From JANRJY01 sp033763735 (GTDB taxonomy: Bacteria > Bacteroidota > Bacteroidia > Cytophagales > UBA9547), in assembly GCA_033763735.1 (NCBI GenBank), contig JANRJY010000067.1, forward strand, positions 121,665 through 185,664: a DNA stretch of 64,000 nucleotides. Direction: 5' to 3'. The first letter of the stretch is position 1; each line of letters starts with the position of its first letter. The notes beneath the pieces are model-generated. The model did no database searches, had not been told where the DNA came from, and saw only the letters and a list, made by a program, of their open reading frames with translations. Made by a program: the position numbers and the translations under genes. This document shows positions 44,769 through 53,154 of the stretch, in pieces.

Positions 44769-45241
44769 GTGTATTTGGAGAGTTACACACTAAAATACTT
44801 AAATCGTTTGAAAAAAATAAAGTTGAATACTTACTCATTGGTGGTCACGCGGCTATTTTCTATGGAGTTAGGCGCACAACTTCTGATATTGATTTATTTG
44901 TAAATCCGACTGTTACAAATGGACATAAAGTAATTTCTGCTTTCAAAGATATAAAATTAGATACAGGAGACTTAATACCTGAAGATTTTGAAAAAGAAAT
45001 ATACCTTAGTTTTGGGAGTTATAATGATGGAGTTGATATTTTGAATTTTACTCCAGGTGTTACCTTTGAAGAAGCTTATAAAAACAAAAAACTTTTTGAT
45101 ACAGGTGAATTGCAATTGAATATCATACATTACTTAGATTTGATCAAAAACAAGGAAAATTTGAACAGAGAAGGTAATAAATCATTTATTGATAAATATG
45201 ATGTTTCTGAATTAAGGAAAATTTTTAAAATTAAGGATTAA
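44765..45241 (+). CDS. Nucleotidyltransferase-fold protein (MNT/AbiEii-like)
   Basis: 158 residues. The NTase signature is LLIGGHAAIFYGVRRTTSDI (GG at 26-27, then SDID with carboxylates Asp41/Asp43). VDILNF further on may give the third acidic residue (about 92-96). Members adenylylate or uridylylate proteins or RNA in two-gene modules, or act as antitoxins. Overlaps the 58-codon gene by 4 bp and is 4 bases before kdgK, so the module interrupts the operon without a visible promoter for kdgK. Confidence 0.78.
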   Translation: MSVFGELHTKILKSFEKNKVEYLLIGGHAAIFYGVRRTTSDIDLFVNPTVTNGHKVISAFKDIKLDTGDLIPEDFEKEIYLSFGSYNDGVDILNFTPGVTFEEAYKNKKLFDTGELQLNIIHYLDLIKNKENLNREGNKSFIDKYDVSELRKIFKIKD

Positions 45242-45245
45242 AATA

Positions 45246-46268
45246 ATGATCGTAACCTTTGGAGAAATACTCCTTCGCCTTTCTACTGCCAATTCCCAAT
45301 TAATATCTCAATCCAAGAGTTTTGACGCTTTATATGGAGGGGCTGAAGCTAATGTAGCTTGTGCCCTCGCCCGATGGGGTCATCAGGCCGCTTTTATAAC
45401 TGCCATACCTGACAATGAGCTTGGATTTACAGCCATGCAAACTTTATTAGCAAATAATGTTGACACGCAATTTATTCAAAAAACGAATCACAGAATTGGA
45501 ATGTATTTCCTAGAAACAGGCGTTGGATTAAGAGCTTCCAAAGTGATTTATGACAGAAACAATACTGCATTTTCGAATATAACTAAAGGTCAATTCAATT
45601 GGCATGATATCTTTAAATACAAAAAATGGTTTCATTTTTCAGGCATTTCTGCTGCAATATCACAATCAACGGCAGATGCTTTATTAGAGGCGGTTGAAAT
45701 TGCTTCAAAACAAGGTTTAACAATTTCAACCGATATAAATTACCGATCCAAACTTTGGAAATATGGCAAGCAACCTAAGGAAGTCCTTCCCGAATTATTA
45801 AAATATTGCGACATAATTATGGGAGGTATTGACGCTCCTGAGAAAGTATTTGGTATTGTACCAGCAGGCAAAAATACAACCAACATTGAACTTTCAGATG
45901 CAGATATTCAGTCAATATTTGGTCAATTGCACGATTTATTTCCCAAAGCTTCTTTATTTGCAACCACATTAAGAAAAGTGATTAATAATAATCATCATAC
46001 GCTCCAAGGAGTGATTTATAATAACAAACAACTTTTTAAGTCAAAAACAATTGATATACCTCAAATACTTGACCGTGTAGGTGGGGGTGATGCATTTATG
46101 GCTGGCTTAATATATGGAAGTATAAATTTTGATAATAATTTGGAAAAAATTGTAAACTTTGCCACCTCTTCATCGGTGCTCAAACATTACACTTTTGGTG
46201 ATGTGTGCTTGAGCACTTTAGAAGAAATTGAAGAATTTAGTAAAGGATCGATAGTAATCAAAAGATAG
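45246..46268 (+). CDS. kdgK: 2-keto-3-deoxygluconate kinase (PfkB family)
   Basis: 340 residues. It phosphorylates KDG to KDPG. PfkB features: FGEILLRLST, LYGGAEANVACALARWG, a C-terminal DRVGGGDAFMAGLIYGSI with the catalytic GGGDAF Asp. The KDG call rests on the neighbouring aldolase gene and uxaC. 4 bases after the nucleotidyltransferase gene. Confidence 0.9.
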   Translation: MIVTFGEILLRLSTANSQLISQSKSFDALYGGAEANVACALARWGHQAAFITAIPDNELGFTAMQTLLANNVDTQFIQKTNHRIGMYFLETGVGLRASKVIYDRNNTAFSNITKGQFNWHDIFKYKKWFHFSGISAAISQSTADALLEAVEIASKQGLTISTDINYRSKLWKYGKQPKEVLPELLKYCDIIMGGIDAPEKVFGIVPAGKNTTNIELSDADIQSIFGQLHDLFPKASLFATTLRKVINNNHHTLQGVIYNNKQLFKSKTIDIPQILDRVGGGDAFMAGLIYGSINFDNNLEKIVNFATSSSVLKHYTFGDVCLSTLEEIEEFSKGSIVIKR

Positions 46269-46269
46269 A

Positions 46270-46944
46270 ATGGCTTTATCAAAACAAGAAGTAGCTCAAA
46301 GAATAGCTGAAAGTGGCATGGTGCCTGTATTTTATAATGATGATCTGGAAGTATGCAAAAGTGTGCTTGGAGCTCATTACAGAGCAGGAGTTAGGGTGTT
46401 TGAGTTTACTAACAGGGGAGCGAATGCTTTTCAGAACTTTGTTGCACTAAAGAAATATGCTGAAAACAATTTTAGAGGATTAGTATTAGGAATAGGCACT
46501 GTTTTAGATGCGAAGACTTCCATAGAGTATATAAGAGCAGGTGCGGAGTTTATTGTTTCACCGGTTTTCAAACAAGAAATGGCAAATGAATGCAAGAAAG
46601 CATTCAAGCTATGGATACCGGGATGTTTTACGCCTTCTGAAATTGCCAATGCCATGGACCAAGGTGCCGAAATTGTAAAATTATTTCCTGCCAATGTGCT
46701 GGAACCTCGTTTCCTTAAAGGATTTTTGGCTATCATGCCACAAGCAAAAGTCATGCCTACAGGTGGCGTGGATCCAGATTTTGAAAGTATTTCCAAATGG
46801 TATGAGGCGGGTGCTATTACTTTAGGAATGGGGTCCAAACTCAACAAACAAGAGCATATTGATTCAAAAAATTATACTGCACTTGAAGAGGATGTAAGGC
46901 AATGCATGAAAATCATAAATGATTGCAGAACCCAATCTATTTAA
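46270..46944 (+). CDS. eda: KDPG/KHG aldolase
   Basis: 224 residues. It splits KDPG to pyruvate and glyceraldehyde-3-phosphate. Signatures: GVRVFEFTNRG (catalytic Glu), LGIGTVLDA, FIVSPVF, WIPGCFTPSEI, VKLFPANVL (Schiff-base Lys) and MPTGGVDPD. One base from kdgK. Completes the last step of the hexuronate route in this locus. Confidence 0.93.
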   Translation: MALSKQEVAQRIAESGMVPVFYNDDLEVCKSVLGAHYRAGVRVFEFTNRGANAFQNFVALKKYAENNFRGLVLGIGTVLDAKTSIEYIRAGAEFIVSPVFKQEMANECKKAFKLWIPGCFTPSEIANAMDQGAEIVKLFPANVLEPRFLKGFLAIMPQAKVMPTGGVDPDFESISKWYEAGAITLGMGSKLNKQEHIDSKNYTALEEDVRQCMKIINDCRTQSI

Positions 46945-46953
46945 ACCATCAAA

Positions 46954-47733
46954 ATGACTTTATTTGAAGCTATAGTTTTGGCAATTGTGGAAGGACTCAC
47001 CGAGTTTTTGCCTGTATCATCCACAGGGCATATGATCATAGTTTCCAGCATTTTCGGCATTCAGAGTTCTGATTTCGTTAAAATATTTACGGTAAATATT
47101 CAGTTTGGGGCAATATTATCGGTGGTATTGCTTTATTACAAACGCTTTTTTCAATCGTTTGATTTTTATTTAAAGCTTTTGGTTGCATTTATTCCTGCTG
47201 CTATAATTGGATTTGCATTTGGCGATATCATTGATTCCTTGTTGGAGAGTGTTCTCGTTGTAGCAATTACTTTAATTTTAGGTGGAATTATATTGATTTT
47301 TGTAGATAATTGGTTTGAAAACACCGATGAAATAAAACCCAATACTTGGATGAAAAGCTTTTTAGTTGGTTGTTTTCAATGTATAGCGTTAATTCCTGGT
47401 GTTTCACGTTCTGCTGCAACCATTATTGGTGGCTTGACTCAAGGATGGGGACGTAAGCAAGCAGCCGAATTTTCGTTTTTCCTGGCAGTACCTACTATGT
47501 TTGCTGCTTCTGCTTACAAATTGCTCAAAGGATATAAATTCATACAGTATGATGATATACAAATTCTTATCATAGGAAATATAGTTGCGTTTTTAGTGGG
47601 TGTTTTAGCAATAAAGTTTTTTATAACTTTTTTAACTAAATATGGTTTCAAAATATTTGGTTATTATCGCATAGCAGTAGGGGCTATCATTTTAATTTTA
47701 CTTGCCTTAGGAACTCAACTGCAAATTCAATAA
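46954..47733 (+). CDS. uppP: Undecaprenyl-diphosphatase
   Basis: 259 residues, BacA/UppP type with about eight membrane helices. It dephosphorylates undecaprenyl diphosphate to recycle the lipid carrier. Motifs: IVEGLTEFLPVSSTGHMII and IPGVSRSAATIIGGL. It is 9 bases after eda and shares one base with the following methyltransferase gene. Confidence 0.96.
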   Translation: MTLFEAIVLAIVEGLTEFLPVSSTGHMIIVSSIFGIQSSDFVKIFTVNIQFGAILSVVLLYYKRFFQSFDFYLKLLVAFIPAAIIGFAFGDIIDSLLESVLVVAITLILGGIILIFVDNWFENTDEIKPNTWMKSFLVGCFQCIALIPGVSRSAATIIGGLTQGWGRKQAAEFSFFLAVPTMFAASAYKLLKGYKFIQYDDIQILIIGNIVAFLVGVLAIKFFITFLTKYGFKIFGYYRIAVGAIILILLALGTQLQIQ

Positions 47734-48545
47734 TGGGAATCATCAGTTCATTAATTAAAGTTGCATCTACTTTGGCTCAAAATCCAAAGCGGTTGCTTCG
47801 TGTGCTCAACAACGAAGATGATTACCAGCAACAAGTAATCAAAAAATATAATAATAAATATGGCTTGCCTGTAATTGATTTGTTGGACTTATTTCCCGAT
47901 TTCGATGTAACTCTCGATGCTTACAGTTACCTTGAAGGTGCTTCATTGCCTACAGACATGGCTATGCTGAAAAAGTTTGCCCAATCATTTCCGGAGTGCA
48001 ATTATTTCGAAATTGGGACCTGGAGAGGCGAGAGTATAGCCAATGTTGCACCTGCTGCCAAAATGTGTACTTCACTTAACTTGTCGGGCAATGAAATTCG
48101 GGCACTTGGTTTACCTGAAGGATGTGTCACCATTCAAAGGTTCTATTCTAAAAATATTCCCAACATTAAATATGTGGAACACAACTCGTTAACGTTTGAT
48201 TTTAAATCACTTAACGATACATTTGATTTGATTTTTGTGGATGGCGACCATCGATACGATGCTGTTGTATCTGATGCTCGAAATGCATTCACTTTATTAA
48301 AAAATGAAAAATCTATAATTGTATTTCACGATTATGGAATGAGCACCGAAAAAATCAGATGGGAAGTATTTGCCGGAATATTGGAAGCTTGTCCTACAGA
48401 CAAACGGCATCGTTTATTTCATATTTCTAATACCCTTTGTGCTGTATACTTACCTGAAGGCAACTATCCTACTCGCACCATTGGATTCCCTGAAATGCCT
48501 AACAAAAAATTTAGGATTCATTTGAAGGCAGAAAAAGCTATATAA
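47733..48545 (+). CDS. Class I SAM-dependent methyltransferase
   Basis: 270 residues. A glycine-rich region YFEIGTWRGESIANVA (motif I), then FDLIFVDGDHRYDAVVSDA and SIIVFHDYG, the pattern of Methyltransf_24-type enzymes. N-terminal about 80 residues are distinct and may bind the acceptor. Substrate unknown; the coupling with uppP suggests, weakly, an envelope-related one. Start shares the last base of uppP. Confidence 0.8.
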   Translation: MGIISSLIKVASTLAQNPKRLLRVLNNEDDYQQQVIKKYNNKYGLPVIDLLDLFPDFDVTLDAYSYLEGASLPTDMAMLKKFAQSFPECNYFEIGTWRGESIANVAPAAKMCTSLNLSGNEIRALGLPEGCVTIQRFYSKNIPNIKYVEHNSLTFDFKSLNDTFDLIFVDGDHRYDAVVSDARNAFTLLKNEKSIIVFHDYGMSTEKIRWEVFAGILEACPTDKRHRLFHISNTLCAVYLPEGNYPTRTIGFPEMPNKKFRIHLKAEKAI

Positions 48546-48666
48546 GCTAATCAGATTCATTCATAAACCAATTTCAATACTTATATAACAATACATTTAT
48601 GAAACTATTAATTTTCATCAAAATTGATTGACAAATTATTCCTGTTTCACAAATAAATTAAGTTCA

Positions 48667-48674
48667 TATATTTG
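48667..48674 (+). promoter_or_regulatory. -7 element of the Fur family regulator gene
   Basis: TATATTTG stands 22 bases before ATG 48697. GTTT rather than TTTG is present at the -33 spacing. Confidence 0.5.
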
Positions 48675-48696
48675 CTGTTTATATTATATCAAGCCT

Positions 48697-49176
48697 ATGT
48701 CTGCGGACCCAAAGGTTTTAGGGGAAGTAAAAAAAATTCTCACTGCATATTTGGAACGTAAAGAGTTACGCAAAACTCCCGAACGTTTTGCCATACTCGA
48801 AGAGATTTACTCACGTAACGATCACTTTGACGTAGAACAGCTATATGTAAGCATGAAAAACAAGAATTATCGTGTAAGTCGTGCTACAGTCTACAATACC
48901 CTTGAAATATTTATTGAATGCGATTTAGTAATCAAGCATCAGTTTGGCAAAACTCAAGCACAGTTCGAAAAAGCTTATGGTTTTAAACAACACGACCATA
49001 TGATATGTGTAGATTGCCACATTGTAAAAGAATTTTGCGATCCTCGTCTTCAAAACACCCAATCAATGGTGGAAGATATTTTCAATTGTAAAATAATGCA
49101 TCATTCGCTTATATTGTACGGCAATTGCACGAAGCCCAATTGCGAAAACAAAAAGACAAATCAATTATCACTCTAA
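48697..49176 (+). CDS. Fur family metal-responsive regulator
   Basis: 159 residues from ATG 48697; the upstream extension of the frame precedes the promoter. The winged helix has LRKTPERFAILEEIYSR and RVSRATVYNTLEIFIEC. The C-terminal half has the metal-site motifs KQHDHMICVDCHIVKEF and ILYGNCTKPNC with four cysteines for structural zinc. It could be Fur, Zur or PerR; the sequence does not decide. No promoter-site match was searched for. Confidence 0.9.
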   Translation: MSADPKVLGEVKKILTAYLERKELRKTPERFAILEEIYSRNDHFDVEQLYVSMKNKNYRVSRATVYNTLEIFIECDLVIKHQFGKTQAQFEKAYGFKQHDHMICVDCHIVKEFCDPRLQNTQSMVEDIFNCKIMHHSLILYGNCTKPNCENKKTNQLSL

Positions 49177-49188
49177 AACTCTCATACA

Positions 49189-49530
49189 GTGAAATTTACA
49201 GAAAAAACAGAAAACAACATTTTGATAATCACTTTCAATGGCGACTTATTGGGTGCTTCAGATAGCTTGGAATTAATGGATGTAATTAATGATAAAATCA
49301 ACCAAGGTATGTACAAAGCGGTTATTAACATGAAAGATGTACGTTACATGAACAGTAGTGGCATAGGAATGTTGGTAACTATTTATACTAAATTTAAAAA
49401 TCGAAACGGAGAAGCTGTAATCTCAAATCCTTCCGATCAAATTGTTAAATTGCTCACAATGACTAAATTAGATACAGTCATTAAAATATTTGCTACCGAA
49501 GCAGATGCTCTTGCAAAATTAAATGTTTAA
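49189..49530 (+). CDS. STAS-domain anti-sigma factor antagonist-like protein
   Basis: 113 residues from GTG 49189. The STAS fold has ITFNGDLLGASDS, the phospho-acceptor region VRYMNSSGIGMLV (Ser56-Ser57) and a C-terminal helix TEADALAKLN. Such proteins bind anti-sigma kinases and are switched by serine phosphorylation. No anti-sigma or sigma gene is adjacent, so the partner is unknown. It sits 4 bases before purA. Confidence 0.85.
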   Translation: MKFTEKTENNILIITFNGDLLGASDSLELMDVINDKINQGMYKAVINMKDVRYMNSSGIGMLVTIYTKFKNRNGEAVISNPSDQIVKLLTMTKLDTVIKIFATEADALAKLNV

Positions 49531-49534
49531 ATAA

Positions 49535-50869
49535 ATGGCAGTAGATATATTGTTGGGCCTTCAATGGGGTGATGAAGGCAAAGGTAAAATTGTGGACGTT
49601 GTAGCCCCTAAATACGATGTAGTAGCGCGTTTTCAAGGAGGACCTAATGCGGGACACACGCTTGAATTTGAAGGGCAAAAACATGTTCTGCATCAAATTC
49701 CTTCCGGAATATTTCATCCACAAATTAAAAATTTAGTAGGAAATGGGGTAGTGTTCGACCCTATCATTTTTAAAAATAAAGAAATAGCTAATTTGGAAAA
49801 ATATGGGTTAGATTATACCAAAAATCTATTTATATCAAAAAAAGCTTCTTTAATAATACCTACTCACCGATTGATTGATTTGGCTTCTGAAAAAAGCAAA
49901 GGAAGTTCAAAAATTGGTTCTACGCTCAAAGGAATAACTCCAACATATCAAGATAAAATAGGTCGACAAGGATTAAGAATAGGTGATGTATTGGATCGTA
50001 ATTTCCGTCAAAAATATCAACAATTATTTGATGCCCACAAACGCATTCTTGACTTTTATAATTTTGATTTCAGCAATGATTTAAAAGCTATTTTCGAATT
50101 TCATGTCTTTGATTATAGTTTCGAAAAAATTGAACAAGCTTTTTTTGAATCTGTCGAATTTCTGAAAACACTAAATTTGGTAAACAGTGAATATTTTATT
50201 AATGATGAAATTTCAAAAGGTAAAAAAATATTAGCTGAAGGAGCACAAGGTGCTTTACTCGATATCGACTTTGGTTCCTATCCATTTGTTACTTCATCAA
50301 ACACCACATCTTCAGGTTGTTGTTCCGGGTTAGGAATTGCTCCTCGACACATCAAAGAGGTTTTAGGTATTTTTAAAGCATATTGTACAAGGGTTGGAAG
50401 TGGTCCTTTCCCTACCGAACTATTGGATCAAACAGGAGACAAAATCAGAGAAATCGGTCGTGAATTTGGCTCAACTACCGGACGTCCAAGACGTTGTGGT
50501 TGGCTCGATTTGCCGGCACTCAAATATTCAATTATGCTCAATGGCGTTACGCATTTGTTAATGATGAAAGCAGATGTACTCAACGAATTTGATCAAATAA
50601 TGATATGCACCGGATATAAGCTTACCAATGGCGATATCACTGACAAACTGCCTTATGATATGATAAATGAACAAATTCAACCTATTTATCAAATAATGGA
50701 AGGTTGGAAATGTGGTTTGGAAAAAGTAACAAGTTTTGATCTGATGCCTAAGCCCTTAAGTAAATACATTGATTTTATTGAAAAGGAAGTAAAAATTCCT
50801 ATTTCACTTGTATCTGTTGGGCCTGATAGAACCCAAACAATTATCAAATCCGGATTTAATACCATTTAA
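49535..50869 (+). CDS. purA: Adenylosuccinate synthetase
   Basis: 444 residues. It joins IMP and aspartate using GTP, the first committed AMP step. Motifs: LGLQWGDEGKGKIVD, RFQGGPNAGHTLEF, IGSTLKGITPTYQDK, GAQGALLDIDFGSYP, TTGRPRRCGW and VGPDRTQTI. Four bases after the STAS gene. Confidence 0.97.
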   Translation: MAVDILLGLQWGDEGKGKIVDVVAPKYDVVARFQGGPNAGHTLEFEGQKHVLHQIPSGIFHPQIKNLVGNGVVFDPIIFKNKEIANLEKYGLDYTKNLFISKKASLIIPTHRLIDLASEKSKGSSKIGSTLKGITPTYQDKIGRQGLRIGDVLDRNFRQKYQQLFDAHKRILDFYNFDFSNDLKAIFEFHVFDYSFEKIEQAFFESVEFLKTLNLVNSEYFINDEISKGKKILAEGAQGALLDIDFGSYPFVTSSNTTSSGCCSGLGIAPRHIKEVLGIFKAYCTRVGSGPFPTELLDQTGDKIREIGREFGSTTGRPRRCGWLDLPALKYSIMLNGVTHLLMMKADVLNEFDQIMICTGYKLTNGDITDKLPYDMINEQIQPIYQIMEGWKCGLEKVTSFDLMPKPLSKYIDFIEKEVKIPISLVSVGPDRTQTIIKSGFNTI

Positions 50870-50888
50870 AAATAATAAATAAGTCAAT

Positions 50889-51863
50889 ATGCTTGATTTT
50901 GAAAAGCCAATTTTTGAACTTGAATCTAAATTGATGGAAATGCAACAACTTGCTATCGACAGTAATGTGGATGTGACTGAAGCAGTAAAGCAATTGGAAG
51001 AAAAAATTAAAAAATTGAAAAAAGATACCTATCAGAATCTTACCAGATGGCAAAGGGTGCAGCTTTCACGTCATCCGGAACGACCTTATACACTGGATTA
51101 TATTCAGGAAATAGCTGATAGCTTTATAGAGTTGCATGGTGATAGGATGGTAAAAGATGATCCGGCAATGGTAGGTGGCTGGATTGAAATAGGAAAGCAG
51201 ACGGTGATGGTCATAGGTCAGCAAAAAGGTCGAAATACTAAACAAAGGCAATACCGGAATTTTGGTATGGCGAATCCGGACGGATATCGTAAAGCATTAC
51301 GATTAATGAAACTTGCCGAAAAATTCAACAAACCAATTGTTACTTTAATTGATACTCCCGGTGCTTTTCCAGGACTTGAAGCAGAAGAAAGGGGTCAGGG
51401 GGAAGCCATAGCTCGAAATTTGAAAGAGATGTTCATGCTTAAAGTTCCTGTTGTTTGTATTGTGATAGGTGAAGGAGCTTCAGGTGGAGCTTTGGGAATT
51501 GCCATTGGTGATAAAGTGCTGATGCTTGAAAACACTTGGTACTCTGTAATTTCACCAGAGTCCTGTTCATCTATTCTTTGGCGTAGTTGGGATTATAAAG
51601 AACAAGCAGCAGAAGCACTCAAGCTAACAGCACAAGATATGCTTAAGTTTGGGTTAATTGATGGTATAGTCAAAGAACCACTTGGTGGTGCACATACGGA
51701 TCCTGTAGCGATGTCATCGAAACTTAAGAAAGTAATATTAGATGCAATAGAGGAGCTTCAAAAACTTGACACTGATGATCGAATTCAAAAACGAATTGAC
51801 AAGTTTTGTGCAATGGGTGTATTTATTGAGAAAAAAACTGAAAAATTAGTATCGAGAACATAA
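50889..51863 (+). CDS. accA: Acetyl-CoA carboxylase carboxyltransferase alpha subunit
   Basis: 324 residues. Signatures: RLVQLSRHPERPYTLDYI-like sequence, GDRMVKDDPAMVGGW, GMANPDGYRKALRLMKLAEK, LIDTPGAFPGLEAEERGQGE, GEGASGGALGI and SPESCSSILWRSW. The alpha subunit of the enzyme making malonyl-CoA; accD, accB and accC are elsewhere. 20 bases after purA. Confidence 0.97.
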   Translation: MLDFEKPIFELESKLMEMQQLAIDSNVDVTEAVKQLEEKIKKLKKDTYQNLTRWQRVQLSRHPERPYTLDYIQEIADSFIELHGDRMVKDDPAMVGGWIEIGKQTVMVIGQQKGRNTKQRQYRNFGMANPDGYRKALRLMKLAEKFNKPIVTLIDTPGAFPGLEAEERGQGEAIARNLKEMFMLKVPVVCIVIGEGASGGALGIAIGDKVLMLENTWYSVISPESCSSILWRSWDYKEQAAEALKLTAQDMLKFGLIDGIVKEPLGGAHTDPVAMSSKLKKVILDAIEELQKLDTDDRIQKRIDKFCAMGVFIEKKTEKLVSRT

Positions 51864-51873
51864 TTTTTTCGCC

Positions 51874-53064
51874 TTGCAAAGGACCAGATTTATCATTTTT
51901 CTTAAAGATGTTTTCCTGTTGGCAATTACTGCTGTAGGTGGTCCGCATGCACATATTCCTTTGTTTATCAAAAAACTTGTTAACGAACGCAGGTACATAA
52001 CCGAAGAAGAGTTTGTTGAATTAAATGCGCTTTGCCAGATTCTACCCGGTCCAACTTCCACTCAAACCATTACCGCAATCGGATACAAAATAGGCAAAGC
52101 TGAACTAGCATACCTTACTTTATTAGTTTGGGCTTTGCCTTCTCTTATTTTAATGACTTCTGCCGCCATAGTTGTTACTTATTTTACTAATAATCAAATA
52201 GATATGCCATTTATCAAGTTTGTACCTGCAATGGCAGTTGCATTTGTGGCTTATGCTGCTTGGGCAATCAGTTCAAAAGTAGTTTCAACTAATATTGGCA
52301 TTTTTTTAATGATAATTTCATCGGTTGTTGGGTTCTTCTTTCGCTCACCATATGTCACGCCTCTTATTTTGTTGGCAGGTGGATTGGCTACCACTTACAA
52401 ATACAATCAATTTCCAAAAGAAGAAAAAGAAGAGAAATTAGATGTGTTTTGGGCCAATTTTATATTGTTTGTGGGTGTTTTTGTAGCCACATTTATACTT
52501 GGATTACTCGTTGATTACAAGCCTGTTAAAATGGGAATCAAGCTTTTTGAAAGCTTTTATAGAAACGGGAGTCTCATTTTTGGAGGCGGGCAAGTACTTA
52601 TTCCGCTTTTGCATACGGAATATGTAGAATTGAAAAAATACGTAACATCATCTGAATTCTTAACCGGTTATGCATTAGTGCAAGCTGTTCCGGGACCTGT
52701 TTTTTCATTTAGTTCTTATTTAGGCGCTATTTCAATGAAAGAATACGGAATAGCAGGTCAAATTATTGGCAGTTTGTTGTCTACAGCCGGAATATTTTTG
52801 CCCGGGGCTTTTTTAATATTCTTTGTGTACCGAATTTGGGGAGGATTGAAAAAATACCGATTTATCAAAGCATCTTTAGAAGGGATTAATGCGGTTAGTT
52901 CCGGATTAGTAATAGGAGTAGCCGTATTTTTGTTCCAATCAGTAGAAATATCTATCGCAAATTGCATCATAATGGGAATCACTTTTATTGCTCTTTTAAG
53001 TCAAAAAGTACCTTCACATATCATAGTTCCACTTGGTTTGCTTGCCGGATGGCTGATTTCATGA
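51874..53064 (+). CDS. chrA: Chromate transporter (ChrA family)
   Basis: 396 residues, TTG start, with two repeated halves. Half 1 begins KDVFLLAITAVGGPHAHIP and LPGPTSTQTITAIG; half 2 has NGSLIFGGGQVLIPLL and LVQAVPGPVFSFSSYLG. About ten hydrophobic helices. Members export chromate or related anions; many such genes serve unknown anion transport. Its stop lies in the first copy of a triple 14-mer repeat. Confidence 0.9.
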   Translation: MQRTRFIIFLKDVFLLAITAVGGPHAHIPLFIKKLVNERRYITEEEFVELNALCQILPGPTSTQTITAIGYKIGKAELAYLTLLVWALPSLILMTSAAIVVTYFTNNQIDMPFIKFVPAMAVAFVAYAAWAISSKVVSTNIGIFLMIISSVVGFFFRSPYVTPLILLAGGLATTYKYNQFPKEEKEEKLDVFWANFILFVGVFVATFILGLLVDYKPVKMGIKLFESFYRNGSLIFGGGQVLIPLLHTEYVELKKYVTSSEFLTGYALVQAVPGPVFSFSSYLGAISMKEYGIAGQIIGSLLSTAGIFLPGAFLIFFVYRIWGGLKKYRFIKASLEGINAVSSGLVIGVAVFLFQSVEISIANCIIMGITFIALLSQKVPSHIIVPLGLLAGWLIS

Positions 53065-53104
53065 AACAATTTGCATGATACAATTTGTTTCATGATTTAA
53101 TTTG
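53060..53104 (+). repeat. Three direct 14-mer repeats over a promoter
   Basis: CATGAAACAATTTG (53060-53073), CATGATACAATTTG (53074-53087) and, after TTT, CATGATTTAATTTG (53091-53104). The first overlaps the chrA stop codon and the palindrome TTTCATGAAA; the second ends with the -33 TTTG; the third fills the spacer. This is an operator-like layout. Confidence 0.75.
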
Positions 53105-53114
53105 TATATATTTG
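53084..53114 (+). promoter_or_regulatory. Promoter of the AAA ATPase gene
   Basis: TTTG (53084-53087), 19-nt spacer, TATATTTG (53107-53114): a complete Bacteroidota promoter. Predicted transcript starts near 53120; the main ORF ATG is at 53155. A 9-codon ORF begins at 53133 and overlaps that start. Confidence 0.75.
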
Positions 53115-53154
53115 TATTTACATAGATAAATTATGTCTAAGTATATTGATATAT

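Noticed and set aside
48601..48696. N-terminal extension of the Fur family protein
   Set aside because: The extra residues are encoded over the promoter's -7 box, and the family starts near MSADPKVL.
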